Below, in pieces: positions 30,647 to 38,733 of a stretch of 55,589 bases of DNA. The position numbers were made by a program, and so were the translations under genes. The notes under the pieces were generated by a model. It saw only the letters and a list, made by a program, of their open reading frames with translations. It was not told the DNA's origin and did not search any database. This DNA is from a virus. The first letter of the stretch is position 1; each line of letters begins with the position of its first letter. Where the stretch lies: positions 1-55,589 of the IMG/VR virus record IMGVR_UViG_3300030107_006898. One strand, 5' to 3'.

Positions 30647-30717
30647 TTTACTTTGCTGTAATTATCAGCGATGCTAACAATGTCAGGGAGGTCCTGACAA
30701 ACTGAGAAAGGAAAAAT
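30647..30717 (+). promoter_or_regulatory. Promoter P5 (rightward), 5' hairpin and leader
   Basis: -35 TTTACT (30647-30652), 17-bp spacer, -10 GATGCT (30670-30675). The predicted transcript starts at an inverted repeat TGTCAGG / CCTGACA (30681-30687, 30693-30699), followed by ACTGAGAAAGGA (30701-30712) and the ATG at 30718. Same plan as P2 and P3 on the other strand. Confidence 0.7.
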
Positions 30718-31110
30718 ATGTCTTACATTTTTAATGACGGTGGAAGAGCAGAAGCTGGCTACAAAGGAACAGCAGGTGACTGCGGTGCTCGCGCAATGGC
30801 AATCGCACTCGGCATCTCATACAAAGATGCTTACAAAGAGCTTGCCCAAGCAAACAAAGACATGGGCTTTGCTAAGTCAGCCCGCAACGGAATCATGAAA
30901 GAAGTTTACGACATGGTCCTCCAACGTCACGGATGGACATGGAAGCAATCACCAAAGTTTGACGGACGCAAAGCTCGCTGCTCCGATATGCCTGAAGGAG
31001 TCGTCATCGCTCGCCAAGCCAAACACTTTGTCGCAGTTGAGGATGGTGTCCCTCATGACATTTGGGATTGTACTCACAAAATGGTTTACGGATACTGGGC
31101 TCAGTCTTAG
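30718..31110 (+). CDS. Papain-like cysteine peptidase-fold protein
   Basis: 130 aa. N-terminal DGGRAEAGYKGTAGDCGARA with Cys22 at the head of a helix, and a later KHFVAVEDG with His103 and Asp109, give a Cys-His-Asp arrangement typical of small papain-like or C39-like folds. Phage proteins with this pattern are common in early regions. Catalysis is unproven. First gene of the rightward early operon, so a host-takeover or anti-defence role is plausible. Confidence 0.6.
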   Translation: MSYIFNDGGRAEAGYKGTAGDCGARAMAIALGISYKDAYKELAQANKDMGFAKSARNGIMKEVYDMVLQRHGWTWKQSPKFDGRKARCSDMPEGVVIARQAKHFVAVEDGVPHDIWDCTHKMVYGYWAQS

Positions 31111-31136
31111 CCCAGTCAACTGAGAAAGGAAAGCAA
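31094..31136 (+). promoter_or_regulatory. Intercistronic hairpin and TGAGAAAGGA leader
   Basis: An 8-bp perfect stem ACTGGGCT / AGCCCAGT (31094-31101, 31109-31116) overlaps the stop codon of the upstream gene and is followed three bases later by ACTGAGAAAGGA (31119-31130) and the next ATG. Hairpin plus motif, as at the other leaders, but with no promoter visible here. Confidence 0.65.
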
Positions 31137-31415
31137 ATGAAAGATCATCGTGTAAATAAGCTCGCAAAAGTTCGTGCAGAGATCGCACACCTCAAAGAAG
31201 TCGAAGCTGAATATGTTCGTGCCCTCAAAGAGTCTGGCCCAGGAACCTACGAGGGCGAAGATCACTACGTTGTCGTCAGTGATGTTGAACGCAAGACCCT
31301 CGACATGAAGGCAGTTCGCAAAAAACTCAGCCGCCAATTCATTCAGGCTAACACGAAAGTTAACAATAGCCTGTGCCTCAAGCTCTTCGGATATTCAAAG
31401 AAGGAGGCTGCGTAA
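31137..31415 (+). CDS. Small coiled-coil early protein, unknown
   Basis: 92 aa from the ATG after the leader motif; the longer frame overlaps the upstream gene and hairpin. The N-terminal helix is rich in K/E/A (VRAEIAHLKEVEAEYVRALKE), then a beta segment HYVVVSDVERKTLD and a C-terminal helix. No family recognised. Its stop overlaps the ArdC-like start (TAATG). Confidence 0.6.
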   Translation: MKDHRVNKLAKVRAEIAHLKEVEAEYVRALKESGPGTYEGEDHYVVVSDVERKTLDMKAVRKKLSRQFIQANTKVNNSLCLKLFGYSKKEAA

Positions 31416-32227
31416 TGGCTAAATTCGACATGAGGCAGGACGTCACCAATCGGATCATTGAACGTATCGAAAGTTGCGGTGAGTTTGAAATGCCATTCAA
31501 AACTTTCGGTGCACACAATGTTCACACTGGACATATGTACAGAGGCATCAACATCCTGTTGACTGCGATGGCTGGTTACAGCTCTCCTTATTGGGGAACA
31601 CCCAAGCAGTGGATTGCTGCTGGTGCTGACATCTCTGGAACCAAGTGCTACAAAATTGTTTTCTGGAAGCCAAGCAAAAAAGAGGACCCAGAAACTGGCG
31701 AGGAGACAACGAGCGTCTTCAGTAAATATTATAACGTCTTAAATTCAGAGCAGGTCAAAAACTGGGAGCCGCCTGTCTCTGATAAAAAGGATGAGACACA
31801 AATCATTTCTGAGGCTGATGCTTACTTCAAAAATGTTGGCGTAAAAACAACTGAGCAATCTGGTCGCGCTTGCTACAATCCCAAGACCGATGTTATCACT
31901 CTCCCGCCACGTGATGATTTCAATTCGACAAAAACTTCGTCGGCAACTGAGACTTATTATTCTACTCTGGCTCATGAGAATGTTCATGCGACCAAGCACA
32001 AGTCTCGGTGTGATCGTGAGATGAGATCATATGCTGCTGAGGAGTTGGTTGCTGAGATTGGAGCAGCGATCCTTTGTCAAAAACTCGGCATCAGTTCAGA
32101 GATGCGTGATGATCATGTTGCTTACATCAAGGGCTGGCTGGAGGCTTTGCGTGGTGACAAGCAGTTTATATTCACAGCTGCGAGCCGTGCACAGGAGGCG
32201 ATTGACTGGATGGATAACAAGCAGTAA
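31415..32227 (+). CDS. ardC: ArdC-like antirestriction protein
   Basis: 270 aa from the ATG with AAGGAGG upstream. The N-terminal ssDNA-binding domain of ArdC/DUF1738 type has VTNRIIERIESCGEFEMPF, YRGINILLT and YWGTPKQWIAAGA. The C-terminal zincin-like metallopeptidase domain has TLAHENVHATKH (His187-Glu188-His191) and EELVAEIGAAIL supplying the third ligand. In plasmids ArdC protects incoming ssDNA from restriction. Last gene before the terminator, in an immediate-early position suited to countering restriction. Confidence 0.85.
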   Translation: MAKFDMRQDVTNRIIERIESCGEFEMPFKTFGAHNVHTGHMYRGINILLTAMAGYSSPYWGTPKQWIAAGADISGTKCYKIVFWKPSKKEDPETGEETTSVFSKYYNVLNSEQVKNWEPPVSDKKDETQIISEADAYFKNVGVKTTEQSGRACYNPKTDVITLPPRDDFNSTKTSSATETYYSTLAHENVHATKHKSRCDREMRSYAAEELVAEIGAAILCQKLGISSEMRDDHVAYIKGWLEALRGDKQFIFTAASRAQEAIDWMDNKQ

Positions 32228-32256
32228 AATATCTGGAGAGTTTCCCCTCCCACTGA

Positions 32257-32279
32257 GGCGACATTTCACTTCTGTTGCC
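32257..32279 (+). other. Hairpin preceding terminator
   Basis: GGCGACA / TGTTGCC stem (one G-T pair) with a 9-base loop, no T-tract. Lies just upstream of the true terminator and may act with it or protect the 3' end. Confidence 0.45.
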
Positions 32280-32287
32280 TTAAACTT

Positions 32288-32329
32288 AGCCCTTCCGGTT
32301 TCACCCTAACTGGAGGGGCTTTCTTTTTT
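32288..32329 (+). terminator. Rho-independent terminator of the rightward early operon
   Basis: A 13-bp stem (AGCCCTTCCGGTT / AACTGGAGGGGCT, two G-T pairs), 7-base loop, then TTCTTTTTT. Separates the ArdC operon from the late packaging genes. Confidence 0.9.
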
Positions 32330-32396
32330 GAAAGAAGCAAAGTAACCTTCCTGAGATTTTATCTTTTATAACCAGTGCTCTGGAAAGAATTATAAG

Positions 32397-33005
32397 TTGT
32401 CAGAAAAAGCGAAAAAGAAACGTGGTCGGCCACGCAAAAAACCGGAACCAAAAGTCCAGGTCCAGAGGCCTGTTGATGATAGTCCGCACAACTCTCATTT
32501 GAAATGGGATGGCAAGGTCAGCCAAGAAGTAAATTTTGATGGACGCTTCTCATCTGTTGAGCCTTTGAAGAATCAGCAGCCCGGACGCAAAAAGCCATAC
32601 AAATGGAACCATCGTGCACTTCAGAATTGGATCATGGGCCAAGCAGACCCCGCTGGCTTCCTGTCATCTGTAATGCTCGGGAAAGAAATTTTCCCTGTCT
32701 ACGCGCAAGATGAAGATGGCAATGTCAAACACATTGGCAAAATATCTGCAGATCCAGAGTTAAGAATATCAGCCGCAAAAACTTTGCTGGCCAAATGTGT
32801 CCCTGATTTGAAGGCAGTCGAAATTAACCAAACTATCGAAGAACGCAAAGTTATCGATATCAGCGCATTGAGTGATAATGACCTCAACACAATTGAACGA
32901 GTTCTTGAACACGCTGTCATTGACGGAGATCCGAGCGGAGAAAATGCGGAGATCTCTGAAGCAGTTCATAATGGGCTCCTGGAACACGATAGAACCGGGT
33001 CGTAA
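32397..33005 (+). CDS. Terminase small subunit (putative)
   Basis: 202 aa from a TTG start with GGAAAG upstream; no suitable ATG is available. Very basic N-terminus (EKAKKKRGRPRKKPEPK, an AT-hook-like GRPRK), then helices with NHRALQNWIMGQADPAGFLSSV and DPELRISAAKTLLAKCVPDLKAV. Context decides: the TerL start overlaps its end. Would recognise phage DNA for packaging. The 67 bp before it hold no clear promoter. Confidence 0.7.
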   Translation: MSEKAKKKRGRPRKKPEPKVQVQRPVDDSPHNSHLKWDGKVSQEVNFDGRFSSVEPLKNQQPGRKKPYKWNHRALQNWIMGQADPAGFLSSVMLGKEIFPVYAQDEDGNVKHIGKISADPELRISAAKTLLAKCVPDLKAVEINQTIEERKVIDISALSDNDLNTIERVLEHAVIDGDPSGENAEISEAVHNGLLEHDRTGS

Positions 33006-34386
33006 CTTTTACGACAACTGGCACATTGATGCTATCTGCGAGTATCTTCAGGCTGTGGCAGAGGGTGATATTCGCCGTCTGATAATAAACATTCCACCAC
33101 GCCACATGAAAAGCATCACATCTTCTGTTGCTCTACCAGCTTGGCTTTGGACGCGCGATCCTCAGAAAAGATTTCTTTTCGCCTCATACGCAAGTTCTCT
33201 GTCAATAAGAGACTCTGTCAAGTGCAGAAGGCTTATCGATTCTCCTTGGTACAAAGAACATTTTGGAGAGAACTTTCGCCTGACGACCGACCAGAACCAG
33301 AAGCAAAGATTTGACAATGACAAGACTGGCTATCGAATAGCAACTTCTGTCGATGGTGCGTTGACTGGTGAGGGTGGTGACATAATTGTCATTGATGATC
33401 CGCACAATGTTCGCGAAGCTGAAAGCTCCACTGTCCGTGAAGGTGTTTTGGAGTGGTGGGATCAGGCAATGCAAACCCGGCTCAATGATCCGCAGACAGG
33501 TGCATTTGTCATAATAATGCAACGTGTTCATGAGGCTGATCTGACTGGGCATATTTTAGCCAATGATGTTTCCGGAGACTGGCATCATCTTTGTCTCCCC
33601 GCTCGTTATGAACCTGACCACCCTTCTATCGTGACTGGCACTGGCAACAACATTGATCCCAGAAGTGAAAGAGGTGAGTTGCTCTGGCCCGAAAGAGTTG
33701 ACGAGAAAACCCTGTCAGATCTGGAAAGATCTCTTGGTGAGTATGCAGCTGCTGGCCAACTTCAGCAGAGGCCAATGCCGCGTGGTGGCACAATACTCAA
33801 GAGCAAGTGGTGGCGACCTTGGGAGAAAGAAGAACTCCCCAATATTGAATATGTCATCCAGTCCTGGGACACAGCATATTCCACTAAAGAAAAAACTAGC
33901 TATTCTGCTAGGACAACTTGGGGTGTGTTTACATATGAAAACTCTTGGAATGCTATTGTCATCGATTGTTGGTATGATCGTGTTGGCTACCCAGACCTCC
34001 GCAGAGAGGCGCAAGATGCTTATGCAGCCTATGAACCTGATGCAGTCCTCATAGAAAAGAAAGCATCTGGCCAAAGTTTGATCCAGGATCTGCGCATGGC
34101 TGGCATCCCAGTCCTCGAGTATTTGCCTGACAGAGACAAAGAAGCTCGTGCCCATGCGGCATCGGCTCTTCTCGAAGATGGAAGAATTTGGTTTCCCTCA
34201 GACAAGAAATGGGCTAAAGATATAATAAGTATTTGCGCAGCATTCCCTGCTGGGGAGAACGATGACATCGTAGACACATGTACTCAGGCTTGGTTACGGC
34301 TAAGAAAAGGCTGGTTCCTGACACACTCAGAGGACTGGGAAGATGAGGAACAACAACCAAGGCAAAAGGTGGTGATGTATGGCTAA
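32944..34386 (+). CDS. terL: Terminase large subunit
   Basis: 480 aa from the ATG with CGGAG upstream, overlapping the small subunit by 62 bp. Walker A variant NIPPRHMKS (about 49-57), Walker B IIVIDD (about 147-152). Nuclease domain with QSWDTAYS, VLIEKKASGQ and NDDIVDTCTQAWLRL carrying the acidic residues. ATP-driven motor that translocates DNA through the portal and cuts concatemers. The His in PPRHMKS replaces the usual P-loop lysine region, as in other members of this family. Confidence 0.95.
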   Translation: MRRSLKQFIMGSWNTIEPGRNFYDNWHIDAICEYLQAVAEGDIRRLIINIPPRHMKSITSSVALPAWLWTRDPQKRFLFASYASSLSIRDSVKCRRLIDSPWYKEHFGENFRLTTDQNQKQRFDNDKTGYRIATSVDGALTGEGGDIIVIDDPHNVREAESSTVREGVLEWWDQAMQTRLNDPQTGAFVIIMQRVHEADLTGHILANDVSGDWHHLCLPARYEPDHPSIVTGTGNNIDPRSERGELLWPERVDEKTLSDLERSLGEYAAAGQLQQRPMPRGGTILKSKWWRPWEKEELPNIEYVIQSWDTAYSTKEKTSYSARTTWGVFTYENSWNAIVIDCWYDRVGYPDLRREAQDAYAAYEPDAVLIEKKASGQSLIQDLRMAGIPVLEYLPDRDKEARAHAASALLEDGRIWFPSDKKWAKDIISICAAFPAGENDDIVDTCTQAWLRLRKGWFLTHSEDWEDEEQQPRQKVVMYG

Positions 34387-36862
34387 AGACCCAACTGCTA
34401 TGATTCCCTTTTCAGAGGGAGCGCCGGATGATGGCTTGCAGGTTGAAGAACTCCCGAGTGGAGAAGTTCTTGTTGGTGCTTTTACCCCAGCGAATGATGA
34501 GCCAGAATCTGAATTTGATCAAAATTTAGTAGAATTCATTGATCCGAGAGATCTCAGCTCATCCGCTTCCGAGCTTATCGATTACTTTGAATCTGACAAA
34601 GCTGGTCGTATGGAGTGGGAGCAGCGCTACAAAGATGGCCTCAAAACTTTAGATCCCGACGGCAATCTTCATGATGATGATGAGGAGAGAGCCATCCGTG
34701 GTCTGAGCCAAGTTGTTCATCCAATGATTGCTGAAGCTGCGACGCAGTTTCAATCCCGTGCCATCGCAGAACTTTATCCTTCTGGTGGCCCAGTGCGCAC
34801 AGTCATTGTCGGTGAGACAGATGACGAAGTTGATGCACAAGCGACACGTGTCAAAGAATATATGAATTATCAGATCACACAGGAGATGCCTGAGTTCTTT
34901 CCTGATCTTGATAAAATGCTATTTCATCTGCCCCTTGTTGGACAAACTTTCAAAAAGGTTTGGTTTGATCCATCACTTGACCGAGTAACAGCACGCTTTG
35001 TCCAGGCAGAAGACTTTGTTGTTTCCCCAGACAGCACAGATCTTAAAACCTCCCCTCGTTACACACACATAATTAAACTTTCTCGCAACGACTATAACAG
35101 ATTTGTCAAGGCTGGCTATTATGAGCCGCTTGATTTAACTTCTGTTGGGGCAGATGAAGATTCAAACACAGTCGAGGAGATTGAAGGAATCTCGGCTTAT
35201 GATGCGGAGCGTGATGATGGGACTGTCGTCCTGCTTGAGATGCACACGTATTATATGTTTGATGGTATTGATGGCGCAGACTCTTCAGATGACAATGCTG
35301 TTGCACTACCATATGTCATAACCATTGAGCAAAATTCAGAGAAGATAGTTTCTGTCCGCAGGAACTGGAATGAAGAGGATGAGCGCCAAGAAAAGAGAGA
35401 CTGGTTTGTCGAATACAAGTTTCTTCCTGGCCTTGGTTTTTACGGCTTTGGCCTGTATCATATTATTGGAGGTCTTGGAAAGGTCGCCACTGGATCACTT
35501 CGCGCTCTTTTAGATTCCGCTGCTTTCTCTAACATGCAAGGTGGTTTCAAGCTCAAAGGTCGCGTCCCCGGCGGCGAGATGGACATTGCCCCTGGAGAGT
35601 TTGTTGATCTTGACGCCACAGTTGACGATGTCAAAAAGGCAGTTATGCCGCTGCCTTTCAAAGAGCCTTCCAGCACACTCTTTCAGCTTCTAGGATTCAT
35701 TGTTGAGGCTGGGCAAAGGTTCGCTGCCATTGCTGATCTTAATGTTGGCGACGCCACAAACCAAGCTCCTGTCGGCACAACTGTTGCGTTGCTTGAACAG
35801 GGATCAAAAATATTCAGCGCGATCCACAAGAGGCTCCATGTCTCTCAGAGCGATGAATTTAAGATCATGGTCAGCCTCAACTCGATGCATCTCGAAGATG
35901 AGATGAAGTTTGCGAAGGCTGGTGTTTCGACTTTCATTCGTCGAGAAGATTTTGACGATCGCATTGATGTCATCCCGGTATCTGACCCAAACATCTTCAG
36001 CTCTACGCAACGCATTGCCCAAGCTCAAGCCATTCTTCAGATGGCCCAAAGTGCTCCGCAACTTCACGACATGTACGAAGCATACAAGCGGATGTACGAA
36101 GCTGTCCGAATTCAAAACACAGATGAAATTCTCATTGAACCAGCGAAAGCTGCGCAGCTAGATCCCGTCGATGAAAATATGGCTGTGTTGCTTGGCAAGC
36201 CAATCAAGGCATTCACTGAGCAGAATCACGAAGCTCATATCGCTGTTCACCTCCAGTTCATGAGTGATCCCTCGCTTGGTGGCAACCCAGCTGCAAAAGC
36301 ATTGCAACCAGTTCTAGTTGCTCACATTGCCGAGCACGTTGCGCTGCTTTATAGACTGCGAATGGAAAAAGCTATGGGCATTGATCTTCCCAAGCTGCCA
36401 GACATCAGAGATCCTAAGTTCAAGTTCAAAGACATACCGCAAGATGTTGATGATGCAATTGCCGAGCGAGCTGCAATGGTTGTTCAGCAAGTTCCTCAGA
36501 TGGAGCCAATAAAGGGCTTGGCTGGTTTGGCTGGTCAGCAACAAAATCCTCTGCAATATGCCAAACAGCTAGCGCAGCTTGAAGCAGATGCATTGATTGC
36601 AAGAACCGAAGCTGAAATCAAAGCTGATCAGGCCAAGGCGCAATCTGACATGTCAATTGATCAGGCCAAAGCACAGCAAAGCCTGCAAGCGCAAATGATG
36701 AAAATGCAAGCTGACCTTGAAGCCAAGATGGCGAAGCTGCAAGCTGAAGTTGAAATATCTCGTCAAAAAGCTGCTGCTGACATGCAGCTAGAGCAAACAA
36801 AAGCTGCCGCCGAAATTCAAGCTGACATTGCTAAAGATGCCCGCCAAGGAGAACTTTTATAA
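34379..36862 (+). CDS. Portal protein (P22-type, large)
   Basis: 827 aa, overlapping TerL by 8 bp. The N-terminal half has the portal pattern (QRYKDGLKTL...GLSQVVHPMIAEAATQFQSRAIAELYPSGGPVRT...FHLPLVGQTFKKVWFDP...DFVVSP). The last about 130 residues are a Gln/Lys/Ala coiled coil that would form the barrel seen in P22-type portals. Dodecameric entry point for DNA and attachment for the short tail. The size itself argues for podovirus morphology. Confidence 0.9.
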   Translation: MAKDPTAMIPFSEGAPDDGLQVEELPSGEVLVGAFTPANDEPESEFDQNLVEFIDPRDLSSSASELIDYFESDKAGRMEWEQRYKDGLKTLDPDGNLHDDDEERAIRGLSQVVHPMIAEAATQFQSRAIAELYPSGGPVRTVIVGETDDEVDAQATRVKEYMNYQITQEMPEFFPDLDKMLFHLPLVGQTFKKVWFDPSLDRVTARFVQAEDFVVSPDSTDLKTSPRYTHIIKLSRNDYNRFVKAGYYEPLDLTSVGADEDSNTVEEIEGISAYDAERDDGTVVLLEMHTYYMFDGIDGADSSDDNAVALPYVITIEQNSEKIVSVRRNWNEEDERQEKRDWFVEYKFLPGLGFYGFGLYHIIGGLGKVATGSLRALLDSAAFSNMQGGFKLKGRVPGGEMDIAPGEFVDLDATVDDVKKAVMPLPFKEPSSTLFQLLGFIVEAGQRFAAIADLNVGDATNQAPVGTTVALLEQGSKIFSAIHKRLHVSQSDEFKIMVSLNSMHLEDEMKFAKAGVSTFIRREDFDDRIDVIPVSDPNIFSSTQRIAQAQAILQMAQSAPQLHDMYEAYKRMYEAVRIQNTDEILIEPAKAAQLDPVDENMAVLLGKPIKAFTEQNHEAHIAVHLQFMSDPSLGGNPAAKALQPVLVAHIAEHVALLYRLRMEKAMGIDLPKLPDIRDPKFKFKDIPQDVDDAIAERAAMVVQQVPQMEPIKGLAGLAGQQQNPLQYAKQLAQLEADALIARTEAEIKADQAKAQSDMSIDQAKAQQSLQAQMMKMQADLEAKMAKLQAEVEISRQKAAADMQLEQTKAAAEIQADIAKDARQGELL

Positions 36863-37476
36863 TGGCTGATCAATACAACAATCCAACCAATCCAGACATG
36901 CAAAGCTACACTGCTGGCCCGCAAACTCCTGGAATCGGACCAGTGACAAATCAAGAGATGGACCAGTTCATGGACATGATGCCATCTCGTCAGGATGAAC
37001 TCCAGCAGCGAGCTTACCAGTCTTACATGGATGCACTACGCAGATTGCGTCAACAAGAGGATAAAGGTCTTGCTCCATCAGCAGCACCAGCTGCCGATGC
37101 TCAAAATAGACTTAATGAAATTCGCAGTGGCATGAATGCCGCCAGAGCTCAGATGCCTCCTGCGATTGACCTAGAGGACTATTTCAATCAGAGAAATGCA
37201 GGCATGGGATCAATGATTGGTCAACCAGTTGGTTCCGGGTCTACAAGCGATGCTGAATTCAGAGCTTACCAAAATGCTGTCCAATCAGGCCAGATGTCCC
37301 CGGCTGATGCAGCTTCTGCAGCTACTGGATTGCCAAACCCATTTAACCAAATGCCCCGTGCTGGTGGAGCACTTGGCGGTTTGGAAGGTGTGCAACCAGA
37401 TAAAGCTGTTGAGGATGCTATGCCTCTCGCAAATTTCCTCAAAAATTTATTCAACAAACAAGGAGCAGCACAATGA
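36862..37476 (+). CDS. Unknown virion-module protein
   Basis: 204 aa, TAATG coupled to the portal. Rich in M, Q, P, A and N and probably partly disordered, with a central helix (QQRAYQSYMDALRRLRQQED). No motif. May be an internal head protein. Confidence 0.6.
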   Translation: MADQYNNPTNPDMQSYTAGPQTPGIGPVTNQEMDQFMDMMPSRQDELQQRAYQSYMDALRRLRQQEDKGLAPSAAPAADAQNRLNEIRSGMNAARAQMPPAIDLEDYFNQRNAGMGSMIGQPVGSGSTSDAEFRAYQNAVQSGQMSPADAASAATGLPNPFNQMPRAGGALGGLEGVQPDKAVEDAMPLANFLKNLFNKQGAAQ

Positions 37477-37640
37477 ATTGGCTTAAAGAACGGATTGTTG
37501 AACCTACAACTTGGATTTCTGTCGGGGTTGGTGCCGTCATCTTGTCGATGGCCCTGCCAAAAGCCGCAGTTTTCTTTTTAATCGCCGCAGCTGTCACAGT
37601 TGGTCTCGGTATTTTTATGAAGGAAAAAGGCAATGGCTGA
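37473..37640 (+). CDS. Small membrane protein (55 aa, two TM segments)
   Basis: 55 aa starting in an ATGA overlap and ending in an overlap with the next gene. Two hydrophobic segments (TWISVGVGAVILSMALP and AVFFLIAAAVTVGLGIF) flanked by charged ends, a helical hairpin in the membrane. Could be a pinholin/antiholin or an envelope-targeted virion peptide. Unusual inside a head operon. Confidence 0.65.
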   Translation: MNWLKERIVEPTTWISVGVGAVILSMALPKAAVFFLIAAAVTVGLGIFMKEKGNG

Positions 37641-37884
37641 TGATGTTGTTGACATGGCTGCTATGTTTGAAGCCAAGATGGGTTTCTCAGCTGAAGATGT
37701 TCCGCTTAATGATGAGCAGCTATCAAACTTCCTGATGCTTTGTCAAGAAACCATGCTTAAAGAATCTGGCATGATGGAAGATGAAGAGATGATGGAGGAC
37801 GATGTTGAAGTCCGAGTTATTAAAGTTCACGATGGCGACATCCATGGAATGATGGACAAGGTGCTGAAAGGACACAGCTACTGA
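37633..37884 (+). CDS. Small acidic protein, unknown
   Basis: 83 aa, very acidic and Met-rich (ESGMMEDEEMMEDDVEVRV). Immediately precedes a series of very basic small proteins, so it might neutralise or chaperone them. Coupled to neighbours by overlaps. Confidence 0.6.
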   Translation: MADDVVDMAAMFEAKMGFSAEDVPLNDEQLSNFLMLCQETMLKESGMMEDEEMMEDDVEVRVIKVHDGDIHGMMDKVLKGHSY

Positions 37885-38072
37885 TGGCAGAAAAGTTGAC
37901 GAAAAAACAGAAGATTGCCAAGCTCAAGAAGCAGAAGCCATCTCTCTATCGCAACATCAACCTAAAGAAACTTGGTGCAGGGAAAACTAAGAAAAAGCGC
38001 AAGGTTGGTTCCAAAGGTGCCCCGGCAAAAGGTGCTTTCAAACGTGCAGCAAAAACTGCGAAGAAACGATGA
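37884..38072 (+). CDS. Highly basic small protein 1
   Basis: 62 aa with about 40% Lys/Arg (KKQKIAKLKKQKPSLYRNIN; GKTKKKRKVGSKGAPAKGAF). Resembles histone-tail or protamine-like DNA-condensing peptides. Starts in an ATGG overlap with the acidic gene and ends in an ATGA overlap with the next. Confidence 0.65.
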   Translation: MAEKLTKKQKIAKLKKQKPSLYRNINLKKLGAGKTKKKRKVGSKGAPAKGAFKRAAKTAKKR

Positions 38073-38221
38073 AAAAGTCTGTTTCCGCTCCAAAAGGTTT
38101 CCACTGGATGAAATCAGGCAAAGGTTTTAAGCTGATGAAAAATCCAGCTGGTGGTTATAAGCCGCACAAAGGTGCAAGTCTTAAGGCATCATTTCCTGTC
38201 CAGCAGGTTCATAAAAAATAA
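38069..38221 (+). CDS. Highly basic small protein 2 (50 aa)
   Basis: 50 aa. Core APKGFHWMKSGKGFKLMKNP, a pattern I associate with tiny basic peptides in aquatic phages. ATGA overlap upstream, TAATG overlap downstream. Nucleic-acid binding inferred from charge. Confidence 0.65.
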   Translation: MKKSVSAPKGFHWMKSGKGFKLMKNPAGGYKPHKGASLKASFPVQQVHKK

Positions 38222-38478
38222 TGGCAACTTACAAAGGCAAAAAAGTTTCTCTGAATAAACCTCGCCGCATAAGCAAAGGCGAAACAAGCTATGGGAAAAA
38301 GAAATCTGTTGTCTATGTTATGGATGGCAGTAAAGTTAAGCGTGTGACTTTCGGCGATCCGAACATGCGCATCAAGAAAAATCAAAAAGGTCGCAGGAGC
38401 AACTTCAGGTCTCGTCACAATTGTGACAACCCCGGACCAAAGACAAAAGCACGTTATTGGTCTTGCAAAGCGTGGTAA
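38221..38478 (+). CDS. DUF5872-like basic protein
   Basis: 85 aa: YKGKKVSLNKPRRISKGE at the N-terminus, VTFGDPNMRIKKNQKGRRS, then SRHNCDNPGPKTKARYWSCKAW. The last block (RHNCD...ARYWSC..W) is a conserved domain that I recall from phages and large DNA viruses of algae. Two Cys and aromatic residues may bind metal. Function unknown; the basic character suggests nucleic-acid contact. Confidence 0.7.
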   Translation: MATYKGKKVSLNKPRRISKGETSYGKKKSVVYVMDGSKVKRVTFGDPNMRIKKNQKGRRSNFRSRHNCDNPGPKTKARYWSCKAW

Positions 38479-38488
38479 GGAGTCAACT

Positions 38489-38590
38489 ATGAACTATGGA
38501 AAAAAGCGATCCGAAAACAAAAAGGCTTTGAAGAAGAAAAAAGTCATGAAGAGAAAGAAGCCAATGCGCAAAGGCATGCGTAAATATTAA
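38489..38590 (+). CDS. Highly basic 33-aa peptide
   Basis: 33 aa, more than half Lys/Arg (KKALKKKKVMKRKKPMRKGM), with AAGGAG upstream and a TAATG overlap downstream. Protamine-like composition. Confidence 0.6.
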   Translation: MNYGKKRSENKKALKKKKVMKRKKPMRKGMRKY

Positions 38591-38733
38591 TGCCTGTTCG
38601 TAAGGTCAAAGGCGGGTATAGATGGGGCAAGTCTGGCAAAGTCTACAAGACCAAGGCAGCAGCCGAGCGTCAGGCTCGCGCCATCTACGCATCTGGCTAT
38701 AAAGGGAAAAGGAAAAATGGCAGGAAAGGGTAA
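38590..38733 (+). CDS. Basic 47-aa peptide with KVYKTKAAAERQARAIYASGY motif
   Basis: 47 aa. The recognisable core starts GGYRWGKSGKVYKTKAAAER and continues to AIYASGYKGK, a module found stand-alone and fused in phage proteins. Start overlaps the previous stop (TAATG), and its end overlaps the first MAGKGK-tagged gene by 17 bp. Probably nucleic-acid or virion associated; no proven role. Confidence 0.65.
   Translation: MPVRKVKGGYRWGKSGKVYKTKAAAERQARAIYASGYKGKRKNGRKG

Noticed and set aside
32330-32396. Late promoter before the small terminase gene
   Set aside because: A TATAAC-like -10 is present but no convincing -35 at proper spacing; late genes may use an unknown signal or read-through.
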